Shown: positions 52,346 through 64,000, counted from the stretch's first letter. The stretch is 64,000 nt of DNA from Nemania diffusa (GCA_038501195.1 JBBPUQ010000009.1:372001-436000), one strand, 5' to 3'. Notes: generated from the sequence alone by a model not told the origin. Program-made: numbers and translations.

Positions 52346-53848
52346 TCATACCAAGAACGTCCAAAAGCTAGGATACACGAACTCCTCCTCGAAGATCCGG
52401 CGAACCTGCTCAAGCACGAACTTCTCGACCTTGCCGACATTCTTCAAGCTCTGCTTGCTCCCCTCGCGCTGCCCAATCTCGCTCTCAACCCGTATCTCCT
52501 GCAGCAGTCCGCCCATCCTCCCCTTCCCCTTCGGCCCCGGCGAGCTCCGCGTCCTGTCCTCGCCCCCATTCACCCCCGGCCCTTCCTGCGCCCCCGCCTG
52601 CTCCTTCTCGTTGCCATGATCATCGCCCGCGTCGTCGTCCCCGCCGACGGCGGCGAACGCGTCCTCGGGGCTCAGGAAGCAGAAGTGCACGCGCTTCCGG
52701 ATGTACGCGACCACGCCGACGCCGTCGAAGGTCAGGCCCGTGATGTTGAGCTTGAGCGGGATGCCGACGAAGCTGGGCATGGGGTAGTCGAGCAGGATCA
52801 TGGCCGTCAGCTCGAGCCGCACGTCGCCCGCGTAGCGGATGCGGAACACGGCCTGCAGGTCGTCCGCGCGCGGCTCCTGGCCGTACTTCTGGCCGTCGCT
52901 GCTGTCGTCGTCGTCCTCGACGGCGGCGGTGGCCTTGGATCGCGCGTAGGCCTGCGCCGTCTCTGAGCTGCCGAGTGCGGCGGCGGGGGTGGAGAGGGGG
53001 CCGCCGGAGCGGTCGCGGGTGGGCGGGCGAGACGCGCCGGCGGATGTGGGCGCGAGGGTCGACACGCTGTGTTTCTCGCGCAGGGGCCGGAAGGGCACGA
53101 CGAGGGAGCTGGGGAAGTTCTCGACTGAGATAGAGCCTTGGGACAGCTGCCGGCCGTGGCCCGAGTTCGAGCCGGAGCGAGTCGACTGTGGCGGCCGTGG
53201 CGGCCGTGCTTGTGTGGTCGCGTCGAGCCAGCCGTTTAGGTGCTGTGCCCCCGCGACGGCGGCGAGCGGGGTCTGCGTTCCCGACCATCCGGGACCCAGC
53301 TTCGATTGGAAATAGTGCATGTTCGACGGTGCGCCGGGCATACCATGTGCTGATACCCTCAGGCTAAGAAAGGGGCTGCTGAGATCCGGTGCTCCGGGTG
53401 CGTTCCGAAGACCGGCGCTGTGCACATGCGGCGGGAAGAAGCCCTCGCTAAAAGGCGTGGTAGTCCCGCTGACATTGGCAGCATCCTTGCCCGCGGCGCT
53501 GCCGTCGCTCCCCTCATCCCTCGCCCTCTGCTCGGCCCTGCGTCTCCGTTCAGCGGCCCGGATGGCGTCTGGCATTCCCTCGCCATCGTCCTGGTCCCCT
53601 TCGGAGGAGTCGTCCTCGTTGGGCTCGTAATCCCCCTCGTAGAAGTCCGGTAGAGGATCGCATATGTCCTTCAGCACAACGCTGGGCGGGATCTTGCCAA
53701 AGGCGAACTCGTGCACGGTGACTGACTTGATGAAGCGCGGCAGCGGCACGGCCTGGAACTTGACGTGGATGAAGTCACGAATGCTCTCTGCCAAGGCGGC
53801 GCCGTCGGGTCCACCCGTCAGCGTTTCCCAGTTCAAGTCTATCGACAT
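52346..53848 (-). CDS. mdm12: Mdm12, ERMES complex subunit
   Basis: The 500-residue protein is Mdm12, a peripheral outer-membrane component of the ER-mitochondria encounter structure with Mmm1, Mdm10 and Mdm34. Its SMP domain binds phospholipids and passes them between membranes. The N-terminus MSIDLNWETLTGGPDG and the region through KSVTVHEFAFGKIPPSV and DICDPLPDFYE are the typical start of the SMP domain. The second half begins at about residue 330 (LQAVFRIRYAGDVRLELTAM), runs through LKLNITGLTFDGVGVVAYIR, and ends VRRIFEEEFVYPSFWTFLV, as the family does. The acidic, Ser/Pro-rich insert (about 75-325) and a second, acidic and Gly/Lys-rich insert (about 385-435) are typical of filamentous fungi. 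The start is ATG at 53,846-53,848, with no intron. It lies downstream of fab1 in the same orientation. Confidence 0.95.
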   Translation of the reverse strand: MSIDLNWETLTGGPDGAALAESIRDFIHVKFQAVPLPRFIKSVTVHEFAFGKIPPSVVLKDICDPLPDFYEGDYEPNEDDSSEGDQDDGEGMPDAIRAAERRRRAEQRARDEGSDGSAAGKDAANVSGTTTPFSEGFFPPHVHSAGLRNAPGAPDLSSPFLSLRVSAHGMPGAPSNMHYFQSKLGPGWSGTQTPLAAVAGAQHLNGWLDATTQARPPRPPQSTRSGSNSGHGRQLSQGSISVENFPSSLVVPFRPLREKHSVSTLAPTSAGASRPPTRDRSGGPLSTPAAALGSSETAQAYARSKATAAVEDDDDSSDGQKYGQEPRADDLQAVFRIRYAGDVRLELTAMILLDYPMPSFVGIPLKLNITGLTFDGVGVVAYIRKRVHFCFLSPEDAFAAVGGDDDAGDDHGNEKEQAGAQEGPGVNGGEDRTRSSPGPKGKGRMGGLLQEIRVESEIGQREGSKQSLKNVGKVEKFVLEQVRRIFEEEFVYPSFWTFLV

Positions 53849-54448
53849 ATTGCCCTCATTCCCGGGGCGGATGTAGAGACTAGTTTCGGTGCAAATCCTT
53901 CAGGCCCTCATTTCGTCTCATCTCTAGTAGTACACGTGGCTTTTCCGTTTTGTGTTTTGTGTCTGAGAATTTACGGTTTGAGGTCGACAAGGTTTGCTGG
54001 CTGAGCGCAACATGTCGCTGTAGGTACCTAGACTAGCCTACAGGTAGGTAGTAGACCACTATAACAGAATACTGCAACGATGCTAACTTTTAAGTGGAGA
54101 CTGGACTCCCTACCTTAGGTACCCTAGAAGTTCTAAGCCGCTTGTAAGCCGTTTCATGTGCTAAGTGCAATATCATTACTTATGACGCCAGTAGACTCAG
54201 TTGATAAATCATACAGTAGTTCCTCAACTTAGCGCTCTCATAACGATAATATTAACTCAAGAGGGTATCTGTCTAATACTGTGTGCTATTTAATGCATGT
54301 TGTCGTGTTCTGCGTAATCGTCGTATGCCTTGCCTGTCCCCAGCTCTGAGTTGGCCACCACTTCACTTTCAACTATAAGGGTCTGGAATCGCCCCGAATT
54401 GTATTCTACATCCATTAGTGACAAATCTTATAAATAAATGTAACTGTT
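53849..54448. other. Intergenic region between fab1 3' end and mdm12 5' end
   Basis: About 600 bp should hold the mdm12 promoter and the fab1 3' UTR. It contains clustered taggta/tacc motifs: gtaggtacctagactagcct (54,020), aggtaggtag (54,042) and ttaggtaccctag (54,115). No gene was seen. Confidence 0.5.
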
Positions 54449-57400
54449 CTAGAGACCACTATCATGCACTGCGCCATCGTCACCAGCAAGGTTGGCGTCA
54501 CTGCGCTGCCTAGCCGATCCCGCAGGTGCGCTGAATTGATGCCAACAGTTTGGTGCTTGAAGGATGTATCTAGGAGGATTTAGCGTTGCTTTCTTTTTAA
54601 TCATCGCTCAAAGGGAATTACTGACCTGGCCATGGCTTCTCGAAACCGCGACTTGTATTCTTTGGGGCTCGTCACCGTCGGCCGGTTTCGACCACCACCA
54701 GCGAATCCGCGATCCTTGATCCAGCTCTCTAGCTTTTTATCCCACGTATACGTGCGAATGCAGTCAATGATACCCACCACAAGCTCTTTCTTCACTTCAT
54801 CAACAGCAATCATCAATGAGTAATCCATCACATCCTGTCGTGCTAAAAAGAGCGTATCGTTGAAGACTGACGCCCTAAGTAGCTTCTTCGAGTGCTCTCG
54901 TGCAAACAGCGGGGATTCGTATATATATTCAACCATATTCTCGTCCAAAAGAACCTCGTTCTGCTCTCCAGTGGACTGGATCTTACGGTTTCGCATCGAC
55001 CCCTTGAGATCGAAGATGCGCGTCGGTTCTCGATCGTAGAAAAGATTTTCCATGAGGAGTAAGTCTAGCTTAATCTCAGTATTCGTGACAGGATTCTTGA
55101 TGACCACTTGAAAGAATCCGAGCATCTTAGCAATTACCGAAGGTAATTCATGAAATAGCGCCTCTGCCATTATGCTAAAATATGCTGGTGCGAATTTCAA
55201 AAACGCCTGGGTTTCGATTTGAGACAATGACTAGCGTATCATTAGTTCGGCAGGGGACACTGGAGTGCACACGTTCGACATACCTTCATTACTAGCCGAT
55301 CATCTTGCGTCTTGAGAAACACTGATTTTGTTTTGCCCCCTTTGGAGTCCCATGGCACGCATCGAGAGAGTGACTCGACTATGCGATCTGCCACCCCACA
55401 CTTACGGCGAAGCGCATCGAACTGCTCTGCATAAAATATCTTGACGAGCATCTTGGCTGTACCTTCAGCAAATTGATATTTGAAATGGCTGCTGGAGTTA
55501 TGCACCAGGCTGGTTTCTAGACGTTCTTCCGTCACGGGCTCTTCAAGATCTGGGCTATCATCACTCATCCCCTCAGTTTCTAATGATGGCTGAGTTGTCT
55601 GACCAGGTTTTCGATGATGAAATCGGCGAAGTTTACTTTTGTAGTCATCGGAGCTGAGAGCAAACGCTATGACGGAACTTGGCTCATATTCGCGGACGAT
55701 GATGTCGGAGTCTATGAAAATGTGATCCGAAGCATTAAGAGGATAGTCCAGCGCAGGCCATTGGCTAGCTGATCGTTCATTCCAGAAGTTGGAGAGAGCC
55801 TTCATGAAGTTCATCCTGTCATATTTAGGAAGCTCTAGCGGTATTTCCGTGCTCGAGTCAAGAGATTCAGCAATCTCCTCAAGAGTGCTACCGTCAATAA
55901 TGGAGTTCTCGGTATCGCTATCACCTTGTTCGTCATCTGTTGGGCCAAGGCTCGTGTTGTGGGTTACATCATCCCCTTCGGCCTCGGCGGGTTCCTCGTT
56001 ATGACTGGGGTTCTCAACTGATGGCTCAGTAGTCGCAGTGGGTTCCTCTACTGCTTCGGCTGCTTCTAGTTTGGGCGAGCTGGGCGTTATGGTTGGAAAT
56101 TTTCTAGTTTCGGCGAAATCTTTTCCAATTATGTGATCGTCCTCCACCGGGAGTAGCTCCTTCACTGCATCGGCGACGTCTTGATACACTTCAACAGTCG
56201 GCCTGGTCCTGGATTGCTGAAGGAATGGTCGCGAATGAGACATGTTTGCCGCCCGTTTCTTCCTATCTTTCTCGCGCTCCTTTTCGAACTCGCGACTAAG
56301 CTGTTCGAAGTGCTTGCGGATGGTAGAGACTCTAGAATCTTTCTTCCCTACAAAACGCGGTATTGAGGATTGATTACTCTTGCGATTTGGTTTCAGATTG
56401 AAGAGCTTCTTTTCGGTCTTGATCGACTCATTAGTTGGAGCTTTGCGAAGTTCATTCATAGTTGCAATGTCGATCGAGTTCGTCTTATCCTTGTCCTTAA
56501 GCAAGCTGAATGGCTTTTTGCCTATGGAGTTAACACGAGGCAATGTTGGCAAACTGGTTGCTGGCTGTGAAATGGCACGTATCATAGGCGGCGACACGTT
56601 CAATCCTAACCTACGGGAAGGGCCGTGCTCTGCACCCAATCTAGAACTACTTGCAATCGTACCTGAATGCATGACATCTTTAGCAGGTAGGCGATTGGCA
56701 TTTTCAAGCACGGCAGCATGTTGTCTGCGGCGTAAATGTTCAACTTGTTCTGATACTGACATCTGCGCCGCCTTGGTAGTTGTGCTTGGAGACAAAGGCC
56801 TAGGTGTTACAGGCATTTCTGGTATTGTGGCAACTGGCACGAGTGCCGGGATGGCTGGGACGGGTTCTCGGGCCTGCTCAGGCGAGAGAACATTGTGTAC
56901 TGGGGATTTAGGGGTAGCCAGATCCAGCGGCTCAATCCGCTCAAGTGCAGCATCTGGTGCAGACGAAAAAGTGGCTTGGGGCGAAGCGACTGGGGCCAGT
57001 TTTTCACCAGCTCCTTCTCGCTCAGGATTATCAGGGTTGACTTCCGTGAGCTCGACGTCCTCTTTTGAATCACCGTCCGAAACGGTTTGTTGGGTAGTTT
57101 TCTCTGTGAGTTCTATCCCCTCAGTCGATGTCTCGTTACTCGCTAAGGATTCTTTCGATTCGTCGGTGAACATTTTACGCAATTGAATCAGTGTTAGTCT
57201 TCGTATATCTTTGTCGGAAGGGAGAAAGTCTGCTTCAAACTTGGCAAAAGCAGCATCCCATTCAGTCACCTTGACTAACATCTCACGGAGGACGATGTTG
57301 AAGGGAATGACTTCATAATATCTCGAGTTCATATATTTCTCTTGTAATTTCCGAGCAAGGGATGTGTGTTCGTCTTGGATCTTTTTGGTCAGTCGCTCGA

Positions 57401-60400
57401 TCTCTGCCTTGCAAGACTCTGCCTTTTCCGGGACAATGTTATCCAGCCTTATAGCTTTGAGCCTGGCTTTTACAGACGTAGTAAATCGCGTCCATCTGTC
57501 CTGGCAATGGGTGAAGATATCGTTCTTCATATTGAGGTCATGTTCGACCTTCCAAGTGATCCTGGCACGCGGTACGATAATCTCGAGTAGATCAATTGGG
57601 TCGTAGTGCACTCGGATGATTTTGTCTTCCAGGCCAAAGTACCGAATATGGTCTCGGTGGTGGTCATGAGGACAGTCCCAACCTCCCAAGCTCTCCTCTC
57701 TGACCAAGTGTGTGCCCCGACTCCAGAATGATAGTTCGAGGTATTTGCCAAAAGAATATTTCCAGGTAGACCTAGACATCTCTATCTCGCGGGTCTCGCG
57801 TTTGCAGCTCTTGCAGTAGCTCCACATCATGATGCTATCTCCTCGGGACTTGCCGTTTACTTCAAGCTCAATGAAGATAGTAATGCGCGCTTCTCCATGA
57901 ACGTAAGTCCTATGATGTTGGTACATTTTACGATCGCAGCCATTTGCTGTACATGTCGTCTCGGCCCCATCACAGACGTCCTCAATATACTGTCCCAAAG
58001 TACAATCCGGGTCCATATCATTACTATGGTCCGTATGTTCATTGTAGAAGCCCAGGGCAATTAGCTGCGGTTCCACGCAAGGGATTTTAGTTTCCGTGCA
58101 GATGACGGAATGCAATACCACAATATTTTGGTGAGCATAGGGATCAAAAAGGTCTAGGTTGCCTTGAATGTAATTTTCCCACGACCTCGTTTGTGTCTGA
58201 TAATTATAAAAGGCTTTGTCATACTCTGCATCATGAACAGCGTGCAGTACTTCCATGATATGCCGAGCCGCTTTTTGACTAGTCTGATGTACCATATCCG
58301 GCTTGATCAGTTGGAACTTTTGAGGTTTTGGCTTCTCCTCGTCGCCGCGTTCTTCAATGATGTCCTGATCGCGAAGTCGCTTTAGGTGTACCAATTTGCG
58401 TTCCTGCTCCCGCGCGTTCATCAAAAGATAGGGTTGGGCAAATTTGACAAACGGCGACGCAGAAAGGACCTTCGTCTCATATTTTGCAACCATATCACTG
58501 TAGAAAGTAGGCATCGGAACATCATCGGGAACGAGAATATCATGGGAGGACGGCCCATGTGTTTCGTGAAGAGATATGATCTTGCGTTCTGGATTATTAG
58601 GGTATGAAGGGTGTTCTTCCGTTCCGACCCCGCCACTTGACTCAACAGCACTATCTATCGTTGTGTCGCTGGCCTGGCTTGCCATCATATCTTGCGATGT
58701 AACCGTGGAGGACACGGCTTGCTGCTGTTCTGAGGTCTTTGTTTCAATCGTTCCAACTACAGAAAAGTTTTCGTCCGAAGGTTGTTGGGTAGAGTCTCTA
58801 CTCAAATCCTCAGTGGTAGGGAGCTGGATAAGCGAGTCTCGCATAAGGCATGATTCGAGCTTTAAATTATAGACGACATATACCATAAACTCGGTGATAT
58901 GCTTTAATTTCGCGAGAATTGGTGTTGGCGCACCCCGAAGTGCAATTGTGCAACCTAGCTCCTCCTGACTGCTTGAGAGAAATAAATACGTCTTTTTGCG
59001 CCCAGGAATCTCCTCATTAACGAAGGTTTTGACTTCAAAGCCAATACTTTTGCCTGTTTGGAACTGGGTCGGAGGAAGTGCGAGCATGTCCACGGAAGAG
59101 ATAATTTCGGTTTCCAAACACCTCGAGACAGCAGAGAGAACCGATGGTTTGACATTATAGGCCACTGCGATTTTTGCGTCGGCCAGAAGTTGCAATGCAA
59201 CTCCAGATACGCTTTTCTCCGTCAGTAGTAACTGAGGCCGAAGGGCAATTATCCTATTCACTAATCTCTCAAGGAACTCTCTTTCTTGCTCGATGACTGG
59301 CTGCAAGCTCATAAAGTGATGCTGGTGCCTTTGGTATTCGATTGGAAATGATATAATGACGACCCGTGGGCTAGATATTCGGCGGCGCATAGTTTTTAAT
59401 GCTAGTTTCTTCGTAAAAATGACGCCTGGGACGTAAGTGGTATCACTCGGCCGACCGCCCGGGATCTTCTTCAGCTTGACGTAATGTCGAATATCAATAT
59501 CGTCCCCACGATCAACATCGGGGTCAACAGTCGAGGTGCACTTAAGGAGGATAGGGATCAAAGCTTTCTCCCAAGCAGCTACATTGTGAATCCCAGAATC
59601 GACTAGAAGTTGATGTAGGAGCTTACGAACATGCAACATGCTCGCAGGATTGAGTTCTAGACGGGGCTCTTTCTCCCCCTTCATGGAAGAGCTTCGAGTG
59701 AGACGAGCAGCATTAGAGGTACTAGCTGACTCAAAGTATGGGAGGGTTTCGTTCGACCCTGATGGCCCTTTCATAGTCGCAGTTCGTGGTCGCGGCGAGC
59801 GAACGAGATGGACCTGATGCCCGCTAGTCGTACTTAAATTCCGGCGCCTCGAAGATCGAGGGTAATACTCATCCGCACCGCGGCTTGTGTGACTAAACCC
59901 GCTAATACTCTTCTCAGCTTGTGCTCTATTGCGGATTCTTCGCCCGACTCCAATATATGGGCCAAAGTTTGACCTGTCATTATCTATGCTAGTGGAATGA
60001 TGCTCGCTCCCGGCAATAGTTCCCATGATGCTCATCTGCTCATCTTCACTGGACTCGTCGGACATGTATGCGGCTAAATCAGGATCGATAACATTGTCAT
60101 CGTGAAACGCTGGAAGGCCAGGCCTTCTTGCCGCTTCTTCACTTGCCGATTTTCGAAAAGGGGCCCTCTCGGCAGGAGGAGGCTTCAAGCGGTTCCAAAG
60201 ATTATGCTTCGAAAGTTGCCGCCTGTGGCCGGATGATTGTGGTCGAGTAGAATTTATCGACCGAAGAGATCTTGACGAGCTCGGTCGACTGAGTTGTGGA
60301 GCATCAATTTCGAGGACGGCAGAGTTACGATTAGACGATTCGCCAAGCCGCTTTGTTGCAGGAATAGCCATCATGGGCGTCGTCATTGATCTACTGTCAT

Positions 60401-62030
60401 CATTCATATCATCTGTCCGCTCCGAGCTCACTTCGTCACGACTATGTCTGACCGGAGGCGACGGAAGGACGATCCTGGGTTGGCTTGGTCGAAAGATTGC
60501 AGGAAGGTATGTGTCATCAGCAGACTCGTCGGAGAGGTTTCCATCCTGCCTCTGCAGAATGATACCCAGACAAGTTTTGCAGACACGTAGCGTTCCCTGC
60601 ACGCGGAATGGTTGACCTGATATGATGGACGTGCATCTGCTGTCAAAAATGCAGCCACAGGTTCTGCAATGATGCTTACGGCGGAAGGCAGTAAATGGGG
60701 AGCCGCAGAGGAAGCATTCTTTACAAGTTTCATCAGCCATCCAAAATTGCTTACTCAACACCTGTTTCCGCATCGACTCAAGCTTCGCGCTCACAACCTC
60801 GGGTGCGCCTTCGTCGGAGGTTGTTCCTGGGATTCTGAAATTTCCTGACTTCATCCGCTGGTGCTGATTTGCTTGACTAAAGGATTCATGATGAACACTA
60901 TTATGCGCAGACGTATTCACGGGACTAGCCTCTGCCTTTCCTCGCGAAAAAGACGAGGACCTCGAGTGACTCTCCGATGCCTGTGAGCGATTAATACGGT
61001 CGATTACTGCTGGTCGACGTGTTATAGGCCTAGCTGTTGGTCGTGTCTGCGTGTTCACCGAACTCGACTCAGATGCTGCTGCCTGTGGAACGGACGCTTT
61101 TGAAATGGCCAGGAGTGGGCTTTTCACAGGGCTAGTTGGTGAGTCTAGGCTACCGTCCATGCTATAGGCGTCCTCGCGGCGAGACCGGCTAGAAATCGAC
61201 ATCTTATCCAGCTGTGGCGGACCGATGGATTCACCATAAAGGGGGGACATCACTGATGGTCCCTCGTTCGCCTTAGTGATACTAATTCTGCGGCTACTTC
61301 GAGCAGAGCCCTCCTCAGCTCGGGAGGACCCCGGGCGTGACCCATCTCGGAAAGCACTAACGTTACTAACGTTTGCGGTGGCAACGGCCGACGTGGACTT
61401 GATCATATGAGGAATACTCTGGCGGCTAGACGAAGCAGACTTTGACGATGCTACACTGGCAAGGTTCACAATGGAGGACGCCCTGGTGGATTGATACTGC
61501 TGTGTTTGGCTCTCGCCCATCGGGACTCCCGACGAAGCAGCAGCAGTGGCCTCCAAAGGCTCTGACGCCGACGAATTGAAGGTCACATCAGTTACACCGG
61601 TATCTGCCCGGGGCAGTGGAGGTACGGCGCTCTTGCGGGAAACAGAATCTGCGGGGGCCGACTCGAAGTTGTCCGGGGCCGTTGTTATAGCAGATTTGTC
61701 CTTGTCTGTATCCTTCCCACCAACTCGCACGGCCTCCTTTAATCGCGAGTATAGCCCGCTGAGTCCATTTTGAACTAGCTCTCCAGCAAATCCCTTGTTC
61801 TCGATAGCAGTGACGGATTCGGGTGGCGGAGCGAGGTCGTTGAAGGTGGTAAGCACGCCCTCCTCTTTAGACGAGGTATGGATCTTGTCCAGTGCTTGAG
61901 CGAGGTGCTCTTTATCGACCTGGGGCACGGCAGCAATGGAAGAGGCGGTCGAAGGACGACGGGACCTGTCACTGGGGGGGACAACGCTCGGTGGTGACAT
62001 GGGCAAAGACGGAGGCTTCTTTCCCGACAT
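54449..62030 (-). CDS. fab1: Fab1/PIKfyve phosphatidylinositol-3-phosphate 5-kinase, three exons
   Basis: The 2,490-residue enzyme makes PI(3,5)P2 on vacuole/endosome membranes. Exons are 62,030-55,284, 55,230-54,626 and 54,569-54,449; the introns are 53 and 56 bp with GT-AG ends. The FYVE zinc finger (about 428-488) has WMAD, RKHHCR and RVC, which bind PI3P. A Cpn60/TCP-1-like domain follows (about 810-1065, with GCTIALRG), then a Cys-rich conserved region (about 1270-1500). The C-terminal PIP-kinase domain (about 2170-2490) has SVFLKTQDDRLVMK, FDLKGSMRNR, DYSLMI and IIDCIRTYTWDKK. Long Ser-rich linkers separate the domains. Reading straight through intron 2 would stop after SVIPFER; splicing AG|GTCAGT to CTCCTAG|A instead gives MARYILQAPNCWHQF, which matches the conserved family ending. 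The start is ATG at 62,030. All key kinase motifs are present. Confidence 0.95.
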
Positions 62031-63198
62031 AGTTGCCGCTGGTTACGCTACTTGCTACGACTTCGAGGACGTAGACGGTAAGAGGTACACGGGGGTCGCA
62101 GGTGAAATGACGGTAGCGGGCTCGATGCGTTTGGTTCGTAAGCACGATAGGTCATCTTCGACAATAGTTCATGGTTGAAACGGGCGTGATAGTATAATAA
62201 TAATACGCCGCGAGATTCATCCGTCTCCGCAGCTTCACTGAATTGCTATATAGTGAGGTCCTTTAGTCTTGCGAGGGGCGATGACTTGCTTAATAGCGTT
62301 GAGGCGAACAGTCAGAACAAAGCAACAGGTAGAACGTGGCAAGTTTATTTACCTAACAACCGGTGAAGTCTACGTAGTGGCACAAGACATGGCGGGACGG
62401 ACCACACGAAGTGGGAATCGGCGAGGACCCCTATCCCTAGAAATGAGAGAGGCGGAAGGGACCAGGGAAGCGAGATCGGTAGAAATAAAGTAATAAAGTA
62501 CACTATGCTACAGTACCGACAGTGTGTGCTGTACCTACTAGGTTTGGTAAATACGTAGAAGGTCGGTAGGCAGTAGCATGCGTCCCGAGAAGGCGGTTCC
62601 CTTAGACATCAGTGACGCATGTGGTGGAGTAATGCAGTAATGCAGGTGCCCAAAACCTCGGGTGGTGTACAGAGTTGAAGGTAGGTAGGTACATATAGTG
62701 TTGTGTCTGGCGTCTAGTGACTCTAGAGTCTAATCCATCCTAACTGGAAAGGGTACATAGGTAGGCTGTAGTGTGGTGTGGGGTTCCAGGACATCGGTAG
62801 CAGGTGGCAGCATGGATTCAGAAAGGTACCTAGGTATGCCCCACATGAGACTCGCATTATCTAGATCGAACTACCGTAAGCTTAACTCGACCTGGCTAGC
62901 TAAGAAGCCAACCACGTGACTTCGCATCTTTTCAAGCCCCGCCACGGCTCTTTTGGGTGGGTTTTCGTGTTATTCATGCCGGCCGCGTTTGCTATTCATA
63001 CAGTACAGAGAATCCGACCGCATTATGTAACCTTTTCGTGTGATGTGACAACAATAGCTTACGCGACAGCCGCCCAGGATTGAGCTTGAACTTCATTCAC
63101 GCAGCCATATATACCCGATCAACGACATTTTGATGAATAGAGTGTCGCAGTATGACCAAGCGTGACTGACTCCTGGGCCTTCTTGAGCGCCAAGCATC
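62031..63198. promoter_or_regulatory. Divergent promoter region of fab1 and the following gene
   Basis: These 1.17 kb separate two divergent genes. Features seen are a taggta/tacc cluster (ggtaggtaggtacatat near 62,682, acataggtaggctg near 62,756, ggtacctaggtatg near 62,825), a CACGTG core at 62,913-62,918, and an AT-rich run tagtataataataatacgcc near 62,190. A 74-codon frame at 62,269-62,493 is not convincing as a gene. Confidence 0.5.
62911..62920. promoter_or_regulatory. CACGTG E-box palindrome
   Basis: The sequence accacgtgac contains the CACGTG core recognised by fungal bHLH factors such as Cbf1-type proteins. It lies about 280 bp upstream of the plus-strand gene and about 880 bp upstream of fab1. 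A 6-bp match can arise by chance. Confidence 0.25.
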
Positions 63199-64000
63199 AT
63201 GGCACACAGCTTTGAATCAGGTGTCAACATTACCGCGCCTGCACCGGAGTCGTCTCCTTCCGATATACTGGACGACACAAAAATCCAGCGCTCACTATTC
63301 AAGATTTCTAGCGCACAGAAGAAATTGCTGAATCGAAATGAGTCGTGGGCGAGTTTTCTAAGCCGACGACCTGCTGGCTTTGTCAACGTTCCACCTCAAG
63401 TATTGGACCAATTGAGAGCTTCACACGCGCGGCAGAAGCAAGCGACAGCAGTACCCAAAACTACCGCGTCACCAGATCGCGCAGGGGACAATGCAGACCC
63501 TCCAGAGCCATCCGGAAGCCAGTCATCATCTCTCCCTCGTGGCGAGCATGGCGACGAAGATGACGATGACCCCAGTGACATTATCTCGTGGGCATCGAGT
63601 CCTGAGCGAAATCTCAGACCGCCAAGCATTGTCAGCCAAGAACCAGTGCAACCATTTATAACCCAGCTTCCTCAGGAATCGTCACTAGAGCCCCCTATCG
63701 TGACCTCACCCGCGTTACCAGAACATTCCAAACCAGTTGAATTCCCCCCGAGTAGCCAGGGGCCCGAGGATGAGCTTGAGGTTCAAGTTCCCGGTGCCCT
63801 TGCCTACAATCCTGAACCCATCAATAAGTCAGGTCTTCCTATGCTAGCAACGCCTCCTTCGGCCCAAATTGTTCCATGCACTTTTGAACAACCTGTGCAA
63901 AGCACTTCGGCAGCTGCTTCGACAAAATTAGATCCGCAACCCAAACCCCGATCAAAAAAGCACGTATATAAACCCGTGCCCCAACTGTACCGTGGACCGA
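63199..64000 (+). CDS. Uncharacterised protein, 5' part only
   Basis: From the ATG at 63,199 the frame is open for 267 codons to the end of the window, far longer than chance, so this is a real gene cut by the window edge. The first 75 residues look folded: KIQRSLFKISSAQKKLLNR, SWASFLSRRPAGFVNVPPQV, and LDQLRASHARQ. After that it is Pro/Ser/Glu-rich and probably disordered, with an acidic patch (GDEDDDDPSDIISWASSPE) and later a Lys/Arg-rich stretch (PKPRSKKHVYKPVPQLYRGP). There is no signal peptide. I do not recognise the family; a nuclear or chromosome-associated adaptor is a guess only. It is divergent from fab1. Confidence 0.75.
   Translation, partial: MAHSFESGVNITAPAPESSPSDILDDTKIQRSLFKISSAQKKLLNRNESWASFLSRRPAGFVNVPPQVLDQLRASHARQKQATAVPKTTASPDRAGDNADPPEPSGSQSSSLPRGEHGDEDDDDPSDIISWASSPERNLRPPSIVSQEPVQPFITQLPQESSLEPPIVTSPALPEHSKPVEFPPSSQGPEDELEVQVPGALAYNPEPINKSGLPMLATPPSAQIVPCTFEQPVQSTSAAASTKLDPQPKPRSKKHVYKPVPQLYRGP

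Noticed and set aside
52271..53630. Long plus-strand frames opposite mdm12 (up to 231 codons)
   Set aside because: They are antisense shadows of a GC-rich conserved gene; no independent family motifs, and the mdm12 frame is certain.
56380..57186. 268-codon plus-strand frame opposite fab1
   Set aside because: Antisense shadow within the Ser-rich linker of fab1, with Ser/Gly-biased content explained by the sense codons.
62269..62493. 74-codon frame between fab1 and the last gene
   Set aside because: Short, Arg/Glu-biased, no homology, and placed within a shared promoter.

Overview
The window reads as a nuclear chromosome segment of a filamentous ascomycete, most likely a Sordariomycete and perhaps Hypocreales. 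The evidence is short GT-AG introns of about 47-72 bp with CTAAT/CTGAT-like branch points, an Mdm12 (ERMES) protein of the Pezizomycotina type, a very long FYVE-containing Fab1 kinase, recurring TAGGTAGGTACC motifs between genes, and a large block that looks degraded by repeat-induced point mutation (RIP). The order-level placement is inference.

Layout. Bases 1 to about 36,750 form one extremely A+T-rich block with only a few G or C per 60 bases and no credible gene. It contains at least four pairs of diverged direct repeats whose copies differ almost only by C/T and G/A transitions, as expected of RIP-mutated duplications. The block begins outside the window, so its full size is unknown; it could be an AT isochore or part of a centromere. 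The change to normal composition takes about 100 bases (36,660-36,770).

From about 37 to 51.5 kb the sequence is gene-sparse and holds mainly lineage-variable genes: a secreted PQQ-type sugar/sorbosone dehydrogenase-like protein whose expected catalytic His position reads Gln, an F-box protein, a small secreted protein in two exons, a histidine-phosphatase (phosphoglycerate-mutase-like) protein, an unknown 193-residue protein in two exons, and a head-to-head pair made of a protein with two Trp-rich repeat units and an FHA-like/Ser-Thr kinase whose 3' end looks decayed.

From about 52 to 64 kb the genes are conserved: mdm12 (ER-mitochondria tether) and fab1 (phosphatidylinositol-3-phosphate 5-kinase), both on the minus strand, then an unrecognised gene on the plus strand that runs off the window. 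The fab1 model here has three exons; the last exon encodes the conserved C-terminal tail and would be missed by a plain ORF reading. Several apparent long ORFs begin at TTG or GTG, which a eukaryotic gene would not normally use, so starts were moved to the first suitable ATG or joined to upstream exons. No tRNA, rRNA, CRISPR array or intact transposon was recognised.
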